Source: DASUAS01 sp963841415 (lineage in GTDB: Bacteria; Actinomycetota; Acidimicrobiia; IMCC26256; DASPTH01). From it: a stretch of 64,000 nt of DNA. This document shows positions 24,822 to 33,429 of the stretch, one piece after another. Every line of letters starts with the position of its first letter. Position 1 is the first letter of the stretch. The notes below the pieces were generated by a model that had not been told where the DNA came from, made no database searches, and saw only the letters and a program-made list of their open reading frames with translations. The stretch is taken from NCBI GenBank assembly GCA_963841415.1, contig CAWJCN010000003.1:186001-250000 (forward strand), given 5' to 3'. The position numbers and the translations under genes were made by a program.

Positions 24822-25082
24822 GTGGTCGTCAACACACTCGACACGTGGCGAACGCGTGCGGCATGCCGAGGGCCGGAGACGGCCCTCTTCTTTCCGCCGT
24901 CCAACACCGAACGTCGCGAAGACCGCGACGTGCGCGAAGCGCGGGCCAAGGCCATCTGTCGCGCGTGCCCCGTGCAGCGCGAGTGTCTCGACCACGCGGT
25001 GCAGTACGGCGAGGCGCACGGCATCTGGGGCGGTCTCAACGAGCACGAGCGGCGCGGCCTGCTCGAGGCCAGCTACAGCTGA
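24822..25082 (+). CDS. WhiB-family iron-sulfur transcription factor (WblA/WhiB4-like)
   Basis: Protein of 86 residues starting at GTG 24822 behind GGGGGAGGGGG. Four Cys ligands for a [4Fe-4S] cluster are present: Cys15 in RAACRG, then ICRACPVQREC. The G(I/V)WGG turn appears as HGIWGGLNEHERR, followed by a short tail. The DALFFPP-type segment is ETALFFPPSN. It senses redox or NO and binds RNA polymerase sigma factor. The neighbourhood (ArsA pair upstream, MBL hydrolase downstream) is that of WhiB4 in mycobacteria and WblA in streptomycetes, which supports that subfamily. Confidence 0.92.
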   Translation: MVVNTLDTWRTRAACRGPETALFFPPSNTERREDRDVREARAKAICRACPVQRECLDHAVQYGEAHGIWGGLNEHERRGLLEASYS

Positions 25083-25168
25083 GGCGGGGCCGGGGGCCGC
25101 GATCGCGTCGGGTCGTCACATCTACACTGTGAAGGTGACGGTGCTGGCAACGGCGAGGCTTGTCTGAC

Positions 25169-26023
25169 ATGCCCGACGCTGCCTCTCCCAATCTCGTTCC
25201 CGGGGTTCCGAGCGCGTTGTCACCGCTCGTGCGCCGGATCGTCGCACCGAACCCGGGGCCGTTCACCGGACCGGGGACCAACACCTACCTCGTCGGCATC
25301 GACGAGGTGGCCGTGATCGACCCCGGTCCTGACGACAAACGGCACATCGACGCCATCGTCGGCGCGTCGATGAAGGAGCGCGTGCGGTGGGTGCTGCTCA
25401 CCCACACCCATCCCGACCACGCCCCGGGCACCGCGCGGCTGGTCAAGTCGACGGGCGCGGAGGTGCTCGCCTACGGGAAGCGGCTCGACAAGGACAACGC
25501 CATCACGCCCGACCGGGTGATCGGGGAGGGCGACAGCATCGAGGGCACCGAATTCGGCCTCGAGGTGCTCCACACGCCCGGGCACGCACCGAACCACCTC
25601 TGCTTCCTCCTGGAGGAGGAGCGGGTGCTCTTCACCGGCGACACCGTGCTCGACGGCATGTTCTCGGTGGTGAGCCCCCAGCGCGGCGGCGACATGGCCC
25701 AATACCTGGCGTCGCTCGGGCGGATGGAGAAGCTGCGCCTCTCCCGGATCGCACCCGGTCACGGCGACGTGATCGAGGACCCGCGGCCCCGGATCCAGGA
25801 GTACGTCGGGCACCGCCACGACCGGGAACGGCAGGTGCTGCGCCTGTTGAAGCAGGGTCCGGCCAAGATCCCCGACATGGTCACGACGCTCTACGCCGAC
25901 CGCGAGCTGCACCCGAAGCTGGTCGAGGCGGCCGGCTGGCAGCTGCACGCGCATCTCCTGAAGCTCAAAGCGGAGGGCAAGGTCACCGGCACATCGGTGC
26001 GCTCGGCCTGGTCGCTCGCCTGA
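25169..26023 (+). CDS. MBL-fold metallohydrolase (LACTB2/Rv3677c-like)
   Basis: Protein of 284 residues from ATG 25169. The zinc motif is THTHPDHAPG, with further metal ligands in HTPGHAPNH, FTGDTVL and APGHGDVI. A C-terminal winged-helix-like domain (about 215-280, HDRERQVLRLLKQGP) is typical of the LACTB2 group, whose human member is an RNA-cleaving enzyme. Its position beside WhiB and the ATPase pair matches the mycobacterial order. The substrate is unproven; a TTG at 25160 would add three residues. Confidence 0.88.
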   Translation: MPDAASPNLVPGVPSALSPLVRRIVAPNPGPFTGPGTNTYLVGIDEVAVIDPGPDDKRHIDAIVGASMKERVRWVLLTHTHPDHAPGTARLVKSTGAEVLAYGKRLDKDNAITPDRVIGEGDSIEGTEFGLEVLHTPGHAPNHLCFLLEEERVLFTGDTVLDGMFSVVSPQRGGDMAQYLASLGRMEKLRLSRIAPGHGDVIEDPRPRIQEYVGHRHDRERQVLRLLKQGPAKIPDMVTTLYADRELHPKLVEAAGWQLHAHLLKLKAEGKVTGTSVRSAWSLA

Positions 26024-26196
26024 GGGCGCGCGCCTGAGGGCGCGCGCCGACACGACCCTCCGAGCGCGAGACTGTCCCGCCGGCCGGGGGTGTGTGGACA
26101 CGCCGCGGCAGGGTGGTGCCAGCAAGCTGTTCGCGGGGACGGACGGCGGGCACGATCGACGACGACGACTCTGGACACTTCAGGAGGGAACAACTC

Positions 26197-27087
26197 GTGC
26201 GCAACCACACGCGACGCTCGCGCGTCGCCCGACTCTGGGCTGCCCTGGCGGCAATCGTCGTGATCCCCGCGACGCTCGCCGTCTCGACCAGCGGCGCGGG
26301 GGCCGCAGGATCGAACACGCTCACGGTCAAGGCCGGTGAGTACACCTACGTGCTCAAGGGCAGCCCCAAGGCGGGATGGACCAAGATCACGTTCGAGGAC
26401 GCCGGCGTCGAAGACCACATGATGGCGATGTTCAAGCTGAAGCCCGGCACCACTGCCGCGAAGCTGAAGACCGCGCTGTTCTCCAGTGATCAGAACGCGC
26501 TCCAGAAGATCACGGCGCCGGGCGGTGACCCGACGGTCTACGGAACCCCGTCGCTGCTGAGCTCGAAGGCGTCGACGACGACGATGACGAAGCTGGCGGC
26601 GGGCACGTACGGGATCGTGTGCTTCTTCCCGGCCCCGGACGGCAAGACGCACGCCGAACACGGGATGTACAAGGTGTTCAAGGTCTCGGGGAAGTCGAGC
26701 GCGACGCCGCCCACCGACGGCGTGAGCGAGGTGACGATCACCGACTCCGGGGTCACCCTCCCGTCGGCGGGGTTGCCGGCCCACGGTTGGGTGAAGGTCA
26801 CCAACAACAGCGCGGTCGGCCGCGACGCGACCGTGGCCAAGTACACCTCGGCGGATGCGACGTTCGAACAGGCGAACGCGTACTACAACGAGTACTTCTC
26901 GACGAACAAGCTCCCTGCGGGTGAGGCGCCGGCGACGCTCGACGGTGGCCTGGCCGGCCTCCTCCCTCACGGTGGCACGGGCTACTTCGAGGTCGATCTC
27001 GCGAAAGGGCGGTACGGGATCGTGAGCTCCAACCAGGAGGTCGACAACGACGCGAACCCGCTGCACGTCGACTTCACGATCGGCTGA
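26197..27087 (+). CDS. Secreted beta-rich protein with two related domains, function unknown
   Basis: Protein of 296 residues starting at GTG 26197 after AGGAGGGAA (26182-26190). A signal peptide (LWAALAAIVVIPATLAVS, cut near GAGAAG) is followed by two domains, about 45-165 and 180-296. Both open with a beta motif and contain a GWxK(I/V)T(F/N) segment (GWTKITFED and GWVKVTNNS). Both end with a GTYGIV or GRYGIV strand. This suggests an internal duplication of a cupredoxin-like sandwich. No full set of copper ligands is visible. I do not recognise the family; an extracellular binding protein is a guess. Confidence 0.7.
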   Translation: MRNHTRRSRVARLWAALAAIVVIPATLAVSTSGAGAAGSNTLTVKAGEYTYVLKGSPKAGWTKITFEDAGVEDHMMAMFKLKPGTTAAKLKTALFSSDQNALQKITAPGGDPTVYGTPSLLSSKASTTTMTKLAAGTYGIVCFFPAPDGKTHAEHGMYKVFKVSGKSSATPPTDGVSEVTITDSGVTLPSAGLPAHGWVKVTNNSAVGRDATVAKYTSADATFEQANAYYNEYFSTNKLPAGEAPATLDGGLAGLLPHGGTGYFEVDLAKGRYGIVSSNQEVDNDANPLHVDFTIG

Positions 27088-27096
27088 TCCTCCCGG

Positions 27097-28308
27097 CTAG
27101 GTACCGCCCGCCTGCTCGACCAGATCGAGGAGGCGGGCGGTGCAGCCCGCCATCTCGATGGGTGGCAGCAACTCGTCGGTGACGCGCGCCGCGAGGTCGG
27201 CGAAGGCACGACCCGCCGGGCTGTCGGGTGCATCGAGCGCGACCGGACGCCCGGCGTCGCCACCGCTCGACACCGCGGGCTCGATCGGGATGCGCGCGAC
27301 GAGCGGCACGCCGATCTCCGCGGCCAACGCGGCGCCGCCGCCCTCGCCGAACACTGGATGGCGCGATCCGTCGGGGGCGACGAACTCGCTCATGTTCTCG
27401 ACGACGCCGACCACCTTCATGTAGGAGCGACGGGCCATGTCGGCGACGCGCGTCGCCACCTTCTGCGCGGCGCGGGCTGGCGTGGTGACCACGAGCATCT
27501 CGGCCTGGGGGAGCATGCGGGCCAGGCCCATCTGCACGTCGCCGGTGCCGGGCGGCATGTCGACGAGCAGGTAGTCCATCTCGCCCCAGCGCACGTCGGT
27601 GAGGAACTGCTCGAGCGCCTTGGTGAGGATCAGCCCGCGCCACATGAGCGCGGTGCTCTCGTCGTCGACGAGGAACCCCATGGACACGACCTTCAACGTG
27701 CCGCCGCCGACCCGCACGACGTTGGGTTCGATCTTCCCGTCGCTCCCACCGAGGCGACCCTCGACGCCGAGCATGCGCGGCACGCTGAAGCCCCAGATGT
27801 CGGCGTCGAGCACGCCCACCGTGAGCCCGCGCTCGGCCAACGCCGCAGCCAGGTTCACCGTGACCGACGACTTGCCCACGCCACCCTTGCCGCTCGCGAT
27901 CGCGAGCACGCGGGTGGTCGACGGCACCTCCGTCGGTGCGGCCTGCTCGCGCGCGTTGAACCGCGCCCGCTGCATGGCCGCCGCCTTCTGCTCCTTCGTC
28001 ATCTCCCCGTACTCGACCTTCACCGAGCGGACGCCCGGGAGGCCGCGGACCTTCGACTCGACGTCCTGACGGATCTGCACCCGTAGCGGACAGCCCGCGG
28101 TGGTGAGCGCGACCGTCACGACGACGTCGCCGCCGGGGCCGACCCGGACGTCGTCCACCATGCCAAGGTCGACGATCGACGCGTGCAGCTCGGGGTCGAT
28201 GACCCCGGCCAGCATGTGCCGGACGTCGTCGGGCGAGGGCGGGGGACCCGGGACGGGCTCGTGGACCGGGGCGCCGGGGTCGTCGGGGTCGGGGGTGTGC
28301 GTCTCCAT
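27097..28308 (-). CDS. mrp: Mrp/NBP35-type iron-sulfur cluster carrier ATPase with MIP18 domain
   Basis: Protein of 403 residues. An N-terminal MIP18/DUF59 domain (about 28-105, VIDPELHASIVDLGMV and TTAGCPL) is followed by a P-loop NTPase with SGKGGVGKSSVTVNLA, the deviant Walker A with signature Lys, and YLLVDMPPGTGDVQM. The CxxC that binds a bridging cluster in many Mrp proteins is not present: the place after VENMS reads EFVAPDGS. It likely carries Fe-S clusters to target proteins. It is divergent from the SufR-like regulator and near an A-type carrier, so all three fit an Fe-S module. Confidence 0.93.
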   Translation of the reverse strand: METHTPDPDDPGAPVHEPVPGPPPSPDDVRHMLAGVIDPELHASIVDLGMVDDVRVGPGGDVVVTVALTTAGCPLRVQIRQDVESKVRGLPGVRSVKVEYGEMTKEQKAAAMQRARFNAREQAAPTEVPSTTRVLAIASGKGGVGKSSVTVNLAAALAERGLTVGVLDADIWGFSVPRMLGVEGRLGGSDGKIEPNVVRVGGGTLKVVSMGFLVDDESTALMWRGLILTKALEQFLTDVRWGEMDYLLVDMPPGTGDVQMGLARMLPQAEMLVVTTPARAAQKVATRVADMARRSYMKVVGVVENMSEFVAPDGSRHPVFGEGGGAALAAEIGVPLVARIPIEPAVSSGGDAGRPVALDAPDSPAGRAFADLAARVTDELLPPIEMAGCTARLLDLVEQAGGT

Positions 28309-28341
28309 ACCGATAAATACAGGCTACATCTTGAAAATATG

Positions 28342-28353
28342 CCCGGTGCCGGG
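28342..28353. promoter_or_regulatory. Palindrome in the mrp-sufR intergenic region
   Basis: CCCGGTGCCGGG, with 5-base arms, lies between the divergent mrp (28308) and SufR-like (28366) starts, beside an unusually AT-rich stretch (28311-28340). It is a candidate operator for the divergent regulator. The position fits autoregulation, but a match to known SufR sites was not established. Confidence 0.35.
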
Positions 28354-28365
28354 TACCGTCAAGCC

Positions 28366-29040
28366 GTGAACCCGCGCGAATCAGCACAACAGCTCGCCGT
28401 GCTGAAGGCCCTGGGTGACGAGACGCGCTACGCGATGTACGAGGAGCTGGCGCGCTCCACCGCGGCTCTGTCGGCGTCGGATCTCGCCGAGCGCCTCGGC
28501 ATCCACGCCAACACCGTGCGCCTCCACCTCGAGCGCCTCCGTGAGGTGGGTCTCGTCGACGTGGAGGCCGTGCACCGGGGCACCGTCGGGCGGCCCCAGC
28601 ACCTCTACTTCTTGAGTGCCGGTGCGCCGGGGCTCGGCTTCGACCCGCCCGCCCACGCGCTGCTCGCCGGGCTGCTCGCCGCCATGGCCGAGCGCGTCGG
28701 TGCCGATGCCGACAACGCCACCGCCACCGGCAAGGTCTGGGGCACCGAAGCGGGCGGTCGGACCCGTTCGCGCACCTGCCTCGGGGCGTTGGAGGCGGAG
28801 CTCACCAAGCTCGGCTTCGAGCCTGCACTCGAGTCGGACGGCTCCGACGGCCACGCCGCCCGTATCGAATTCCTGCACTGCCCCTTCCGCGAGCTGGCCG
28901 AGGCCTACCCCGAGCTCGTGTGCAACCTGCACCGCGGTCTGTGCGAAGGCGTCGTCGACGCCGTCGGCGGGGGAACAGTCGACGAGTTCGCGACGTTGTA
29001 CGACGCTGAGCCGTGCCACGTGACCGTGGGGCTCGGGTAG
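28366..29040 (+). CDS. SufR-like iron-sulfur-sensing transcriptional regulator
   Basis: Protein of 224 residues from GTG 28366 (ATG 28339 possible). The N-terminal winged helix (about 8-75) has LKALGDETRYAMYEELA, then SASDLAERLGIHANTVRLHL as the HTH. The C-terminal ligand region carries three Cys (FLHCPFRELA, LVCNLHRGLCEGV) and a further Cys in EPCHVTV, the layout of SufR, which holds an Fe-S cluster. It is divergent from mrp and 37 bases upstream of an IscA-type gene, so it probably controls both. The rest of the suf operon is not in the window. Confidence 0.85.
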   Translation: MNPRESAQQLAVLKALGDETRYAMYEELARSTAALSASDLAERLGIHANTVRLHLERLREVGLVDVEAVHRGTVGRPQHLYFLSAGAPGLGFDPPAHALLAGLLAAMAERVGADADNATATGKVWGTEAGGRTRSRTCLGALEAELTKLGFEPALESDGSDGHAARIEFLHCPFRELAEAYPELVCNLHRGLCEGVVDAVGGGTVDEFATLYDAEPCHVTVGLG

Positions 29041-29077
29041 CCTGTCAGCAGTCCCCCAGAGCCTTTTGCGAGGTCCG

Positions 29078-29425
29078 ATGTTCTCCGTTCAGGACGCCAG
29101 CACCGTCTTCACGCTCACCGATGCCGCCAGCGACAAGGTCAAGAGCCTGATCGCGGCGGAAGGCAACCCCGACCTCGTGCTGCGAGTCGCGGTTCGTCCC
29201 GGTGGCTGCTCGGGCCTCAGCTACGAGATGTTCTTCGACACCGACGTCGCCGACGACGACGCCAAGATCGAGCAGGGCGGCGTCACCGTCGTGATCGACC
29301 CTGCGAGCGCGCCCCACCTCAGCGGCGCCTCGCTCGACTACAACGACGGTCTCCAGGGCGCGGGGTTCGCCATCAACAACCCCAACGCGCAGCGCAGCTG
29401 CGGCTGCGGCCAGAGCTTCAGTTAG
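29078..29425 (+). CDS. A-type iron-sulfur carrier (IscA/ErpA family)
   Basis: HesB/IscA-fold protein of 115 residues from ATG 29078 (AGG at 29071). The three cluster-binding Cys are in RPGGCSGLSY and in the C-terminal SCGCGQSF. It delivers Fe-S clusters to apoproteins. It follows the SufR-like regulator on the same strand and would be co-regulated with it. Which A-type subgroup it belongs to (ErpA, SufA or IscA) cannot be decided by eye. Confidence 0.93.
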   Translation: MFSVQDASTVFTLTDAASDKVKSLIAAEGNPDLVLRVAVRPGGCSGLSYEMFFDTDVADDDAKIEQGGVTVVIDPASAPHLSGASLDYNDGLQGAGFAINNPNAQRSCGCGQSFS

Positions 29426-29477
29426 CCGACCCCGCGGTCAGTCCTTCTCGCGCCGCCACCCGGAGCGAGGGTTCGCG

Positions 29478-30347
29478 TTGCACCTCGGGGCGGTGTTTCC
29501 GCAGGCGGAGTTCGGTCGCGTCGATCCCGACGAGATCGTCGCGTTCGTGCAGCGGCTCGAGGAAGCGGGCTTCGACCACCTCTTGATCTACGACCACGTG
29601 CTCGGCGCCGACTCCACCGCGCGGGCGGACTGGGACGGCTTCTACGACCACCGCGATCCCTTCCTCGAGCCGCTCGTGCTGTTCGCCTACCTCGCCCGCG
29701 CCTGCAGCCTCGGGCTGATGACCGACGTGCTCGTCCTGCCGCAACGCCAGACCGCCTTGGTGGCGAAGCAGGTCGCGACGCTCGACCTCCTCGCGCCGGG
29801 ACGACTCCGGCTCGGCGTCGGCATCGGCTGGAATTCTGTGGAGTACGACGCGCTCGGTGTCGACTTCTCGATCCGTGCCGCGCGCATCGAGGAGCAGGTC
29901 GCCGTGCTGCGGCGGCTCTGGACCGAGCCCACCCTCGACCACCGCGGACCGACCGACACCATCCACGCGGCCGGCATCGCACCGCTCCCGACTCGGCGAG
30001 TCCCGATCTGGATCGGGACCGCGACCGCACCGCGGGCGCTGGCCCGGGTCGGTCGTCTCGCCGACGGCTGGATCCCGATGCCGATGGTGCAGCCCGGGCA
30101 CGGGTTCGAGGCGGCGTGGGACGCGGTGCGAGCCGCCGCGACCGAGGCGGGACGCGACCCGGACGCGCTCGACCTCGAAGGACACGTCCACGTCCCGCCG
30201 GGGTCCGAGGCGCAAACCCGCGATCGGGTGGCGCGCTGGGGTGACGTGGGTGCCGAGTGGGTGGCGCTCAACCCCTTGCGTGCCGAGGCGCGCTGGCCCG
30301 AGGGGCATCTCGACCTGCTGTTGCGCGCCGCCGACTCCGTGCGCTGA
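29478..30347 (+). CDS. LLM-class F420-dependent oxidoreductase
   Basis: Luciferase-like TIM-barrel protein of 289 residues starting at TTG 29478. Typical segments are GAVFPQAEFG, GFDHLLIYDHVLG, TDVLVLPQRQTALVAKQVATLDLL and RLRLGVGIGWNSVEYDALG, then RRVPIWIGTATAPRALARVGRLADGW. In actinobacteria this class uses F420, though FMN users exist. The substrate is unknown. The next gene converges on it, so it is probably a single-gene unit. Confidence 0.9.
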   Translation: MHLGAVFPQAEFGRVDPDEIVAFVQRLEEAGFDHLLIYDHVLGADSTARADWDGFYDHRDPFLEPLVLFAYLARACSLGLMTDVLVLPQRQTALVAKQVATLDLLAPGRLRLGVGIGWNSVEYDALGVDFSIRAARIEEQVAVLRRLWTEPTLDHRGPTDTIHAAGIAPLPTRRVPIWIGTATAPRALARVGRLADGWIPMPMVQPGHGFEAAWDAVRAAATEAGRDPDALDLEGHVHVPPGSEAQTRDRVARWGDVGAEWVALNPLRAEARWPEGHLDLLLRAADSVR

Positions 30348-30354
30348 CCGGCGG

Positions 30355-31251
30355 TCAGCGCGGCTGTACCAACGCGTCGAGCAGTGCCTTCATCTCGGTT
30401 CCGCCGAAGGCACCGTCGATGCGCGACTGCACGATGCCGTCGCCCGAGATGCCGAACAACCACGGCTCGCTCGGGAGCGTCCACGCGTCGACGGTCGGTA
30501 CGAGGGCGGTCCCGGTGGCCTTCTGGTAGATCTCGATGTGCACGGGGACGATCTGGTCGCCGTAGGCCTTGATGGTGTGCAGGAATTCGTCGAGCACGGG
30601 CGCGCAGTACTGCGACTGGCATCGCGCCGGGGTGGCGAAGAGCGCAGCCACCGGCTTGCCCGCGCCGATGACCGTCGACAGCGACTGTGTGTGCAGCGGG
30701 CAGGCGGGCTCGCGGGTGCAGATCGGGTCGACGCCGAGCGTGTCGGTGGTCGTGGGCGACGGGTCGCGCAGAGCCGCCATACCCGGCACGACGGTGGCAG
30801 GCGACGGGTTGACCTCGATGCCGAATTTCACCGTCTGACCCTGCGCGCGCGCTTGGACCTGCCAGGTGCCCACGCTGTCGAGCACGGGCCGCGCGATGTA
30901 GACGCCCCGACCCTTGGGCAGGCCGGCGCGGTCGAATGCCGTGCGTTGCGGCTGCGCCCACTGCTTGCTGCCGTGCTTGCGGAAGCGGACCGTCACCGAC
31001 GGCCCACTCGCGTACTGGATGCCCTTCGACGTGCTGTGCGAGAGCGCGAAGACGAGGCGCTGCGGCGACGGCGACGCCGCGAGGTCGGCGCTGAGCACGA
31101 GCGGGAAGAACGTCTTGGGGTCGGGGGTGCTGTCCGCCCACGCCAGATCGGGGAGGGCACCGGCGACGGCGAGCCCACTGGCGGCACCGAGTGCGCTGCC
31201 CAGGAACGCACGGCGTGAGAACGCGCCGGGAGAAGAGGGTGCAGGTGGCAT
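30355..31251 (-). CDS. Tat-exported thioredoxin-fold protein with Cys-x4-Cys
   Basis: Protein of 298 residues. The N-terminus FSRRAFLGSALGAASGLAV is a twin-arginine signal. A beta domain (about 45-150) precedes a thioredoxin-like domain (about 165-298) with KPVAALFATPARCQSQYC, WLFGISGDGIVQSRIDG and a final helix. The redox pair is C-x4-C rather than the usual C-x2-C, and a second pair (CTREPAC) lies just before. AGGAGG directly abuts the ATG at 31251. It probably works outside the membrane, in oxidation or copper/haem handling. Its gene is divergent from the XDH-like gene by 19 bases. Confidence 0.8.
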   Translation of the reverse strand: MPPAPSSPGAFSRRAFLGSALGAASGLAVAGALPDLAWADSTPDPKTFFPLVLSADLAASPSPQRLVFALSHSTSKGIQYASGPSVTVRFRKHGSKQWAQPQRTAFDRAGLPKGRGVYIARPVLDSVGTWQVQARAQGQTVKFGIEVNPSPATVVPGMAALRDPSPTTTDTLGVDPICTREPACPLHTQSLSTVIGAGKPVAALFATPARCQSQYCAPVLDEFLHTIKAYGDQIVPVHIEIYQKATGTALVPTVDAWTLPSEPWLFGISGDGIVQSRIDGAFGGTEMKALLDALVQPR

Positions 31252-31270
31252 CCTCCTATCCTGCCTGCCC

Positions 31271-32990
31271 GTGAGCGGATCTGGGCATCGGGTGCAGTTC
31301 TCGTGCAACGGGGCACAGGTCGAGGTCGACACCGCGCCGGGCGAGTCGCTGTTGTCCGTCCTGCGCGAGCGGCTCGGGCTGGTGTCGCCCAAGGACGGCT
31401 GCGCGCCGCAAGGCCAATGCGGCTGCTGCACGGTGCTCGTCGACGGTGAGCCGCGCGTCGCGTGCGTCACCCCGGCGGCGCGCGTGGCGGGGCGCGCGGT
31501 GCTGACGGCCGAGGGTCTCGACCCCGGAGTTCGCGACAACCTCGCGGCGCGCTTCGTCGCCACCGGAGGGTCGCAGTGCGGCTTCTGCACGCCCGGCATC
31601 CTCATGCGCCTCGCGGCCGCGGAAGCGAAGGGCAAGACCCGGCGCGTCGAGCTGGATCGCGCGCTTGCCGCGCACCTCTGCCGGTGCACGGGTTGGCGGT
31701 CGGTGTACGACGTCGTCGTATCGCATCCCGGAAGCGACGCCGACGTGCGCGACGTCGACCGCGCCTCGGAGCGCGCCGCGCTCGAGGGCGGCACCGCGCA
31801 GCTCGTCGGCCCCCTCGTGCCGCTCGGCGACGGCGGCTTCGCCGACGACGTCGCGCCGCGCGACGCGCTGGTGGCGGTTCCGCTCCCGCCCGGCTCCGGC
31901 GCGGCCGTGGTGCGGGCCGCCGGGCTGCAATGGGTGCTGGCCGAGTCGTTGCTCGAGGCGCGCGCGCTCGCGGGCAAGGTGCAGGGTCGACGCACGACCG
32001 TCGACGCGTTGCCACCACTGCCGCTACCGGCACCGGTCGACGGAGGAGTGCGGCTGGCGACGTCGTGGGTCGAGCCGGGCTACCTCGAGCCCGACGCGTC
32101 GTGGTGCGTTCCCGGTGGCGAACCGGCGACACCGCTGGCGAATGGCGGCGCGTTCGGCGGCAAGGTCGCGTCGCCGGTCGCGACGGCTGCGCGCGAGCTC
32201 GCCGATCAGACCGGTCGCGCGGTGCGGGTGGTCTACGCACGCGAAGACGTCGTGCGGCTCGGACCCAAGCGGCCACCCATCGCTGCTGTCGCGGTGCTCG
32301 ACGGCTCCACGGTGCGCGTCCGCGGCGCGGTCGTCGGCGACACCGACGCATTCGCGGACGTGATCGACTGGCCGTACGCGCTCGATGAAGACGGCGAATG
32401 GGAGCGAACCGCAGTCGCCGGACCGTCGACCTCGTCGGAGTTGCGCGCCGTCGGGCTCGCGGAACGCATCGTGCTGCTCGAAGGTGCGCTGCATGCCGCG
32501 GGCGCCGATCGAGTCGCGCTCGCGCGCGACGGTCGCGTGGGCGGTGTGCTGCTCGATGCCTGCGCTCGCGTCCGCAGCGGCGCCCTCGCCGGTGCCCGCG
32601 TGACGGTCGGCGACTCCGGTCGGGTGGATCACGTGCTCGTGCGGGTCGCGGCCGGCGATCCGCTCGACGACGTCGTCCTGCGTTCCTACGCGATCGGTGC
32701 CGCGCACATGGGGCTGGGATGGGTGCTGTCCGAGGCGCTCACGCTCGATCCCGACACCGGCGAGATCCACGACCTCACCATCCGCTCGTTCGGCATCCTC
32801 CGCGCCAAGGACACGCCGCCAATCGACGTGGAGATCGTCGACGACGCTGGCGCACCACTCGCTCACGCGTCCGATGCGGTGTTCGCCGCCGTTGCGGCCG
32901 CCACGTGGAACGCGGTCACGGACGCCGACGGCACGCGTCCCGAGACCTTCCCCGCGCGCGACACGCGCGGCTGCTGCGTTACGTCGCTGA
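31271..32990 (+). CDS. Condensed xanthine-dehydrogenase-like [2Fe-2S]/molybdopterin fusion, probable frameshift at the end
   Basis: Starts at GTG 31271. Residues 1-160 form the two [2Fe-2S] domains, with CAPQGQCGCC, QCGFCTPGILM and CRCTGW. The rest resembles a molybdopterin-binding subunit of the xanthine dehydrogenase family but is only about 400 residues long, against about 750. NGGAFGGK is the Moco loop. The GxxGxGE segment with the catalytic Glu is not found. The literal frame stays open to 33433 without family features. Dropping one base near 32969 gives FPARDTRAAALRR and a stop at 32990, the end used here (about 572 residues). Confidence 0.72.
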
Positions 32991-33260
32991 CACCGGACGT
33001 CGCTCCCACCGGCGCGGTACATCAACACGCTGACCACGATGGTCCAGAGCAAGAACCAGATGAAGCCGATGAACGTGAACACGAAGAACACGTCGCGCGT
33101 CCCAGGATCAGCACGACTGCCACGATCCCGGCCAGCGCCAACGAACGTTCTGTTGCACTGCGCTCGCCCACGAGTCCCCCCGTCGCTCCGCCCGCTCGAT
33201 GGTGCGCTACGTGTATTGCCGTGCAAGCACCGTCCGGCCCCGATCTTCTAGGCTCGCCCC

Positions 33261-33407
33261 ATGGTCGGCGGCGGCGTCGTGATGGTCGTGCTCATGCTCC
33301 TGCTCCTCCCCGTCGCGGTGATGCTCGGGGGCGCGATCTGGAGTGCGCTGATGGGGTTCCTGCTCTCGGAGAACGCCGGTCCCGGCGACGAGGCCGAGGC
33401 GACCTGA
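33261..33407 (+). CDS. Small membrane protein, 48 residues
   Basis: ATG 33261 to TGA 33407. It has one or two membrane segments (VVMVVLMLLLLPVAVMLGGA and IWSALMGFLL) and an acidic tail (PGDEAEAT). It lies alone between the XDH-like gene and the convergent GlnR-like gene. Start context CGCCCC is weak, so leaderless translation is possible. No family is recognised. Confidence 0.6.
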   Translation: MVGGGVVMVVLMLLLLPVAVMLGGAIWSALMGFLLSENAGPGDEAEAT

Positions 33408-33429
33408 CGCGTTCCTCCGAGCTGAGCTG

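Noticed and set aside
32024..33226. Minus-strand frame of 400 codons across the XDH-like gene
   Set aside because: Mostly antisense to conserved 2Fe-2S/Moco coding sequence; only a short membrane-like stretch near 33040-33100 is worth keeping as a question.
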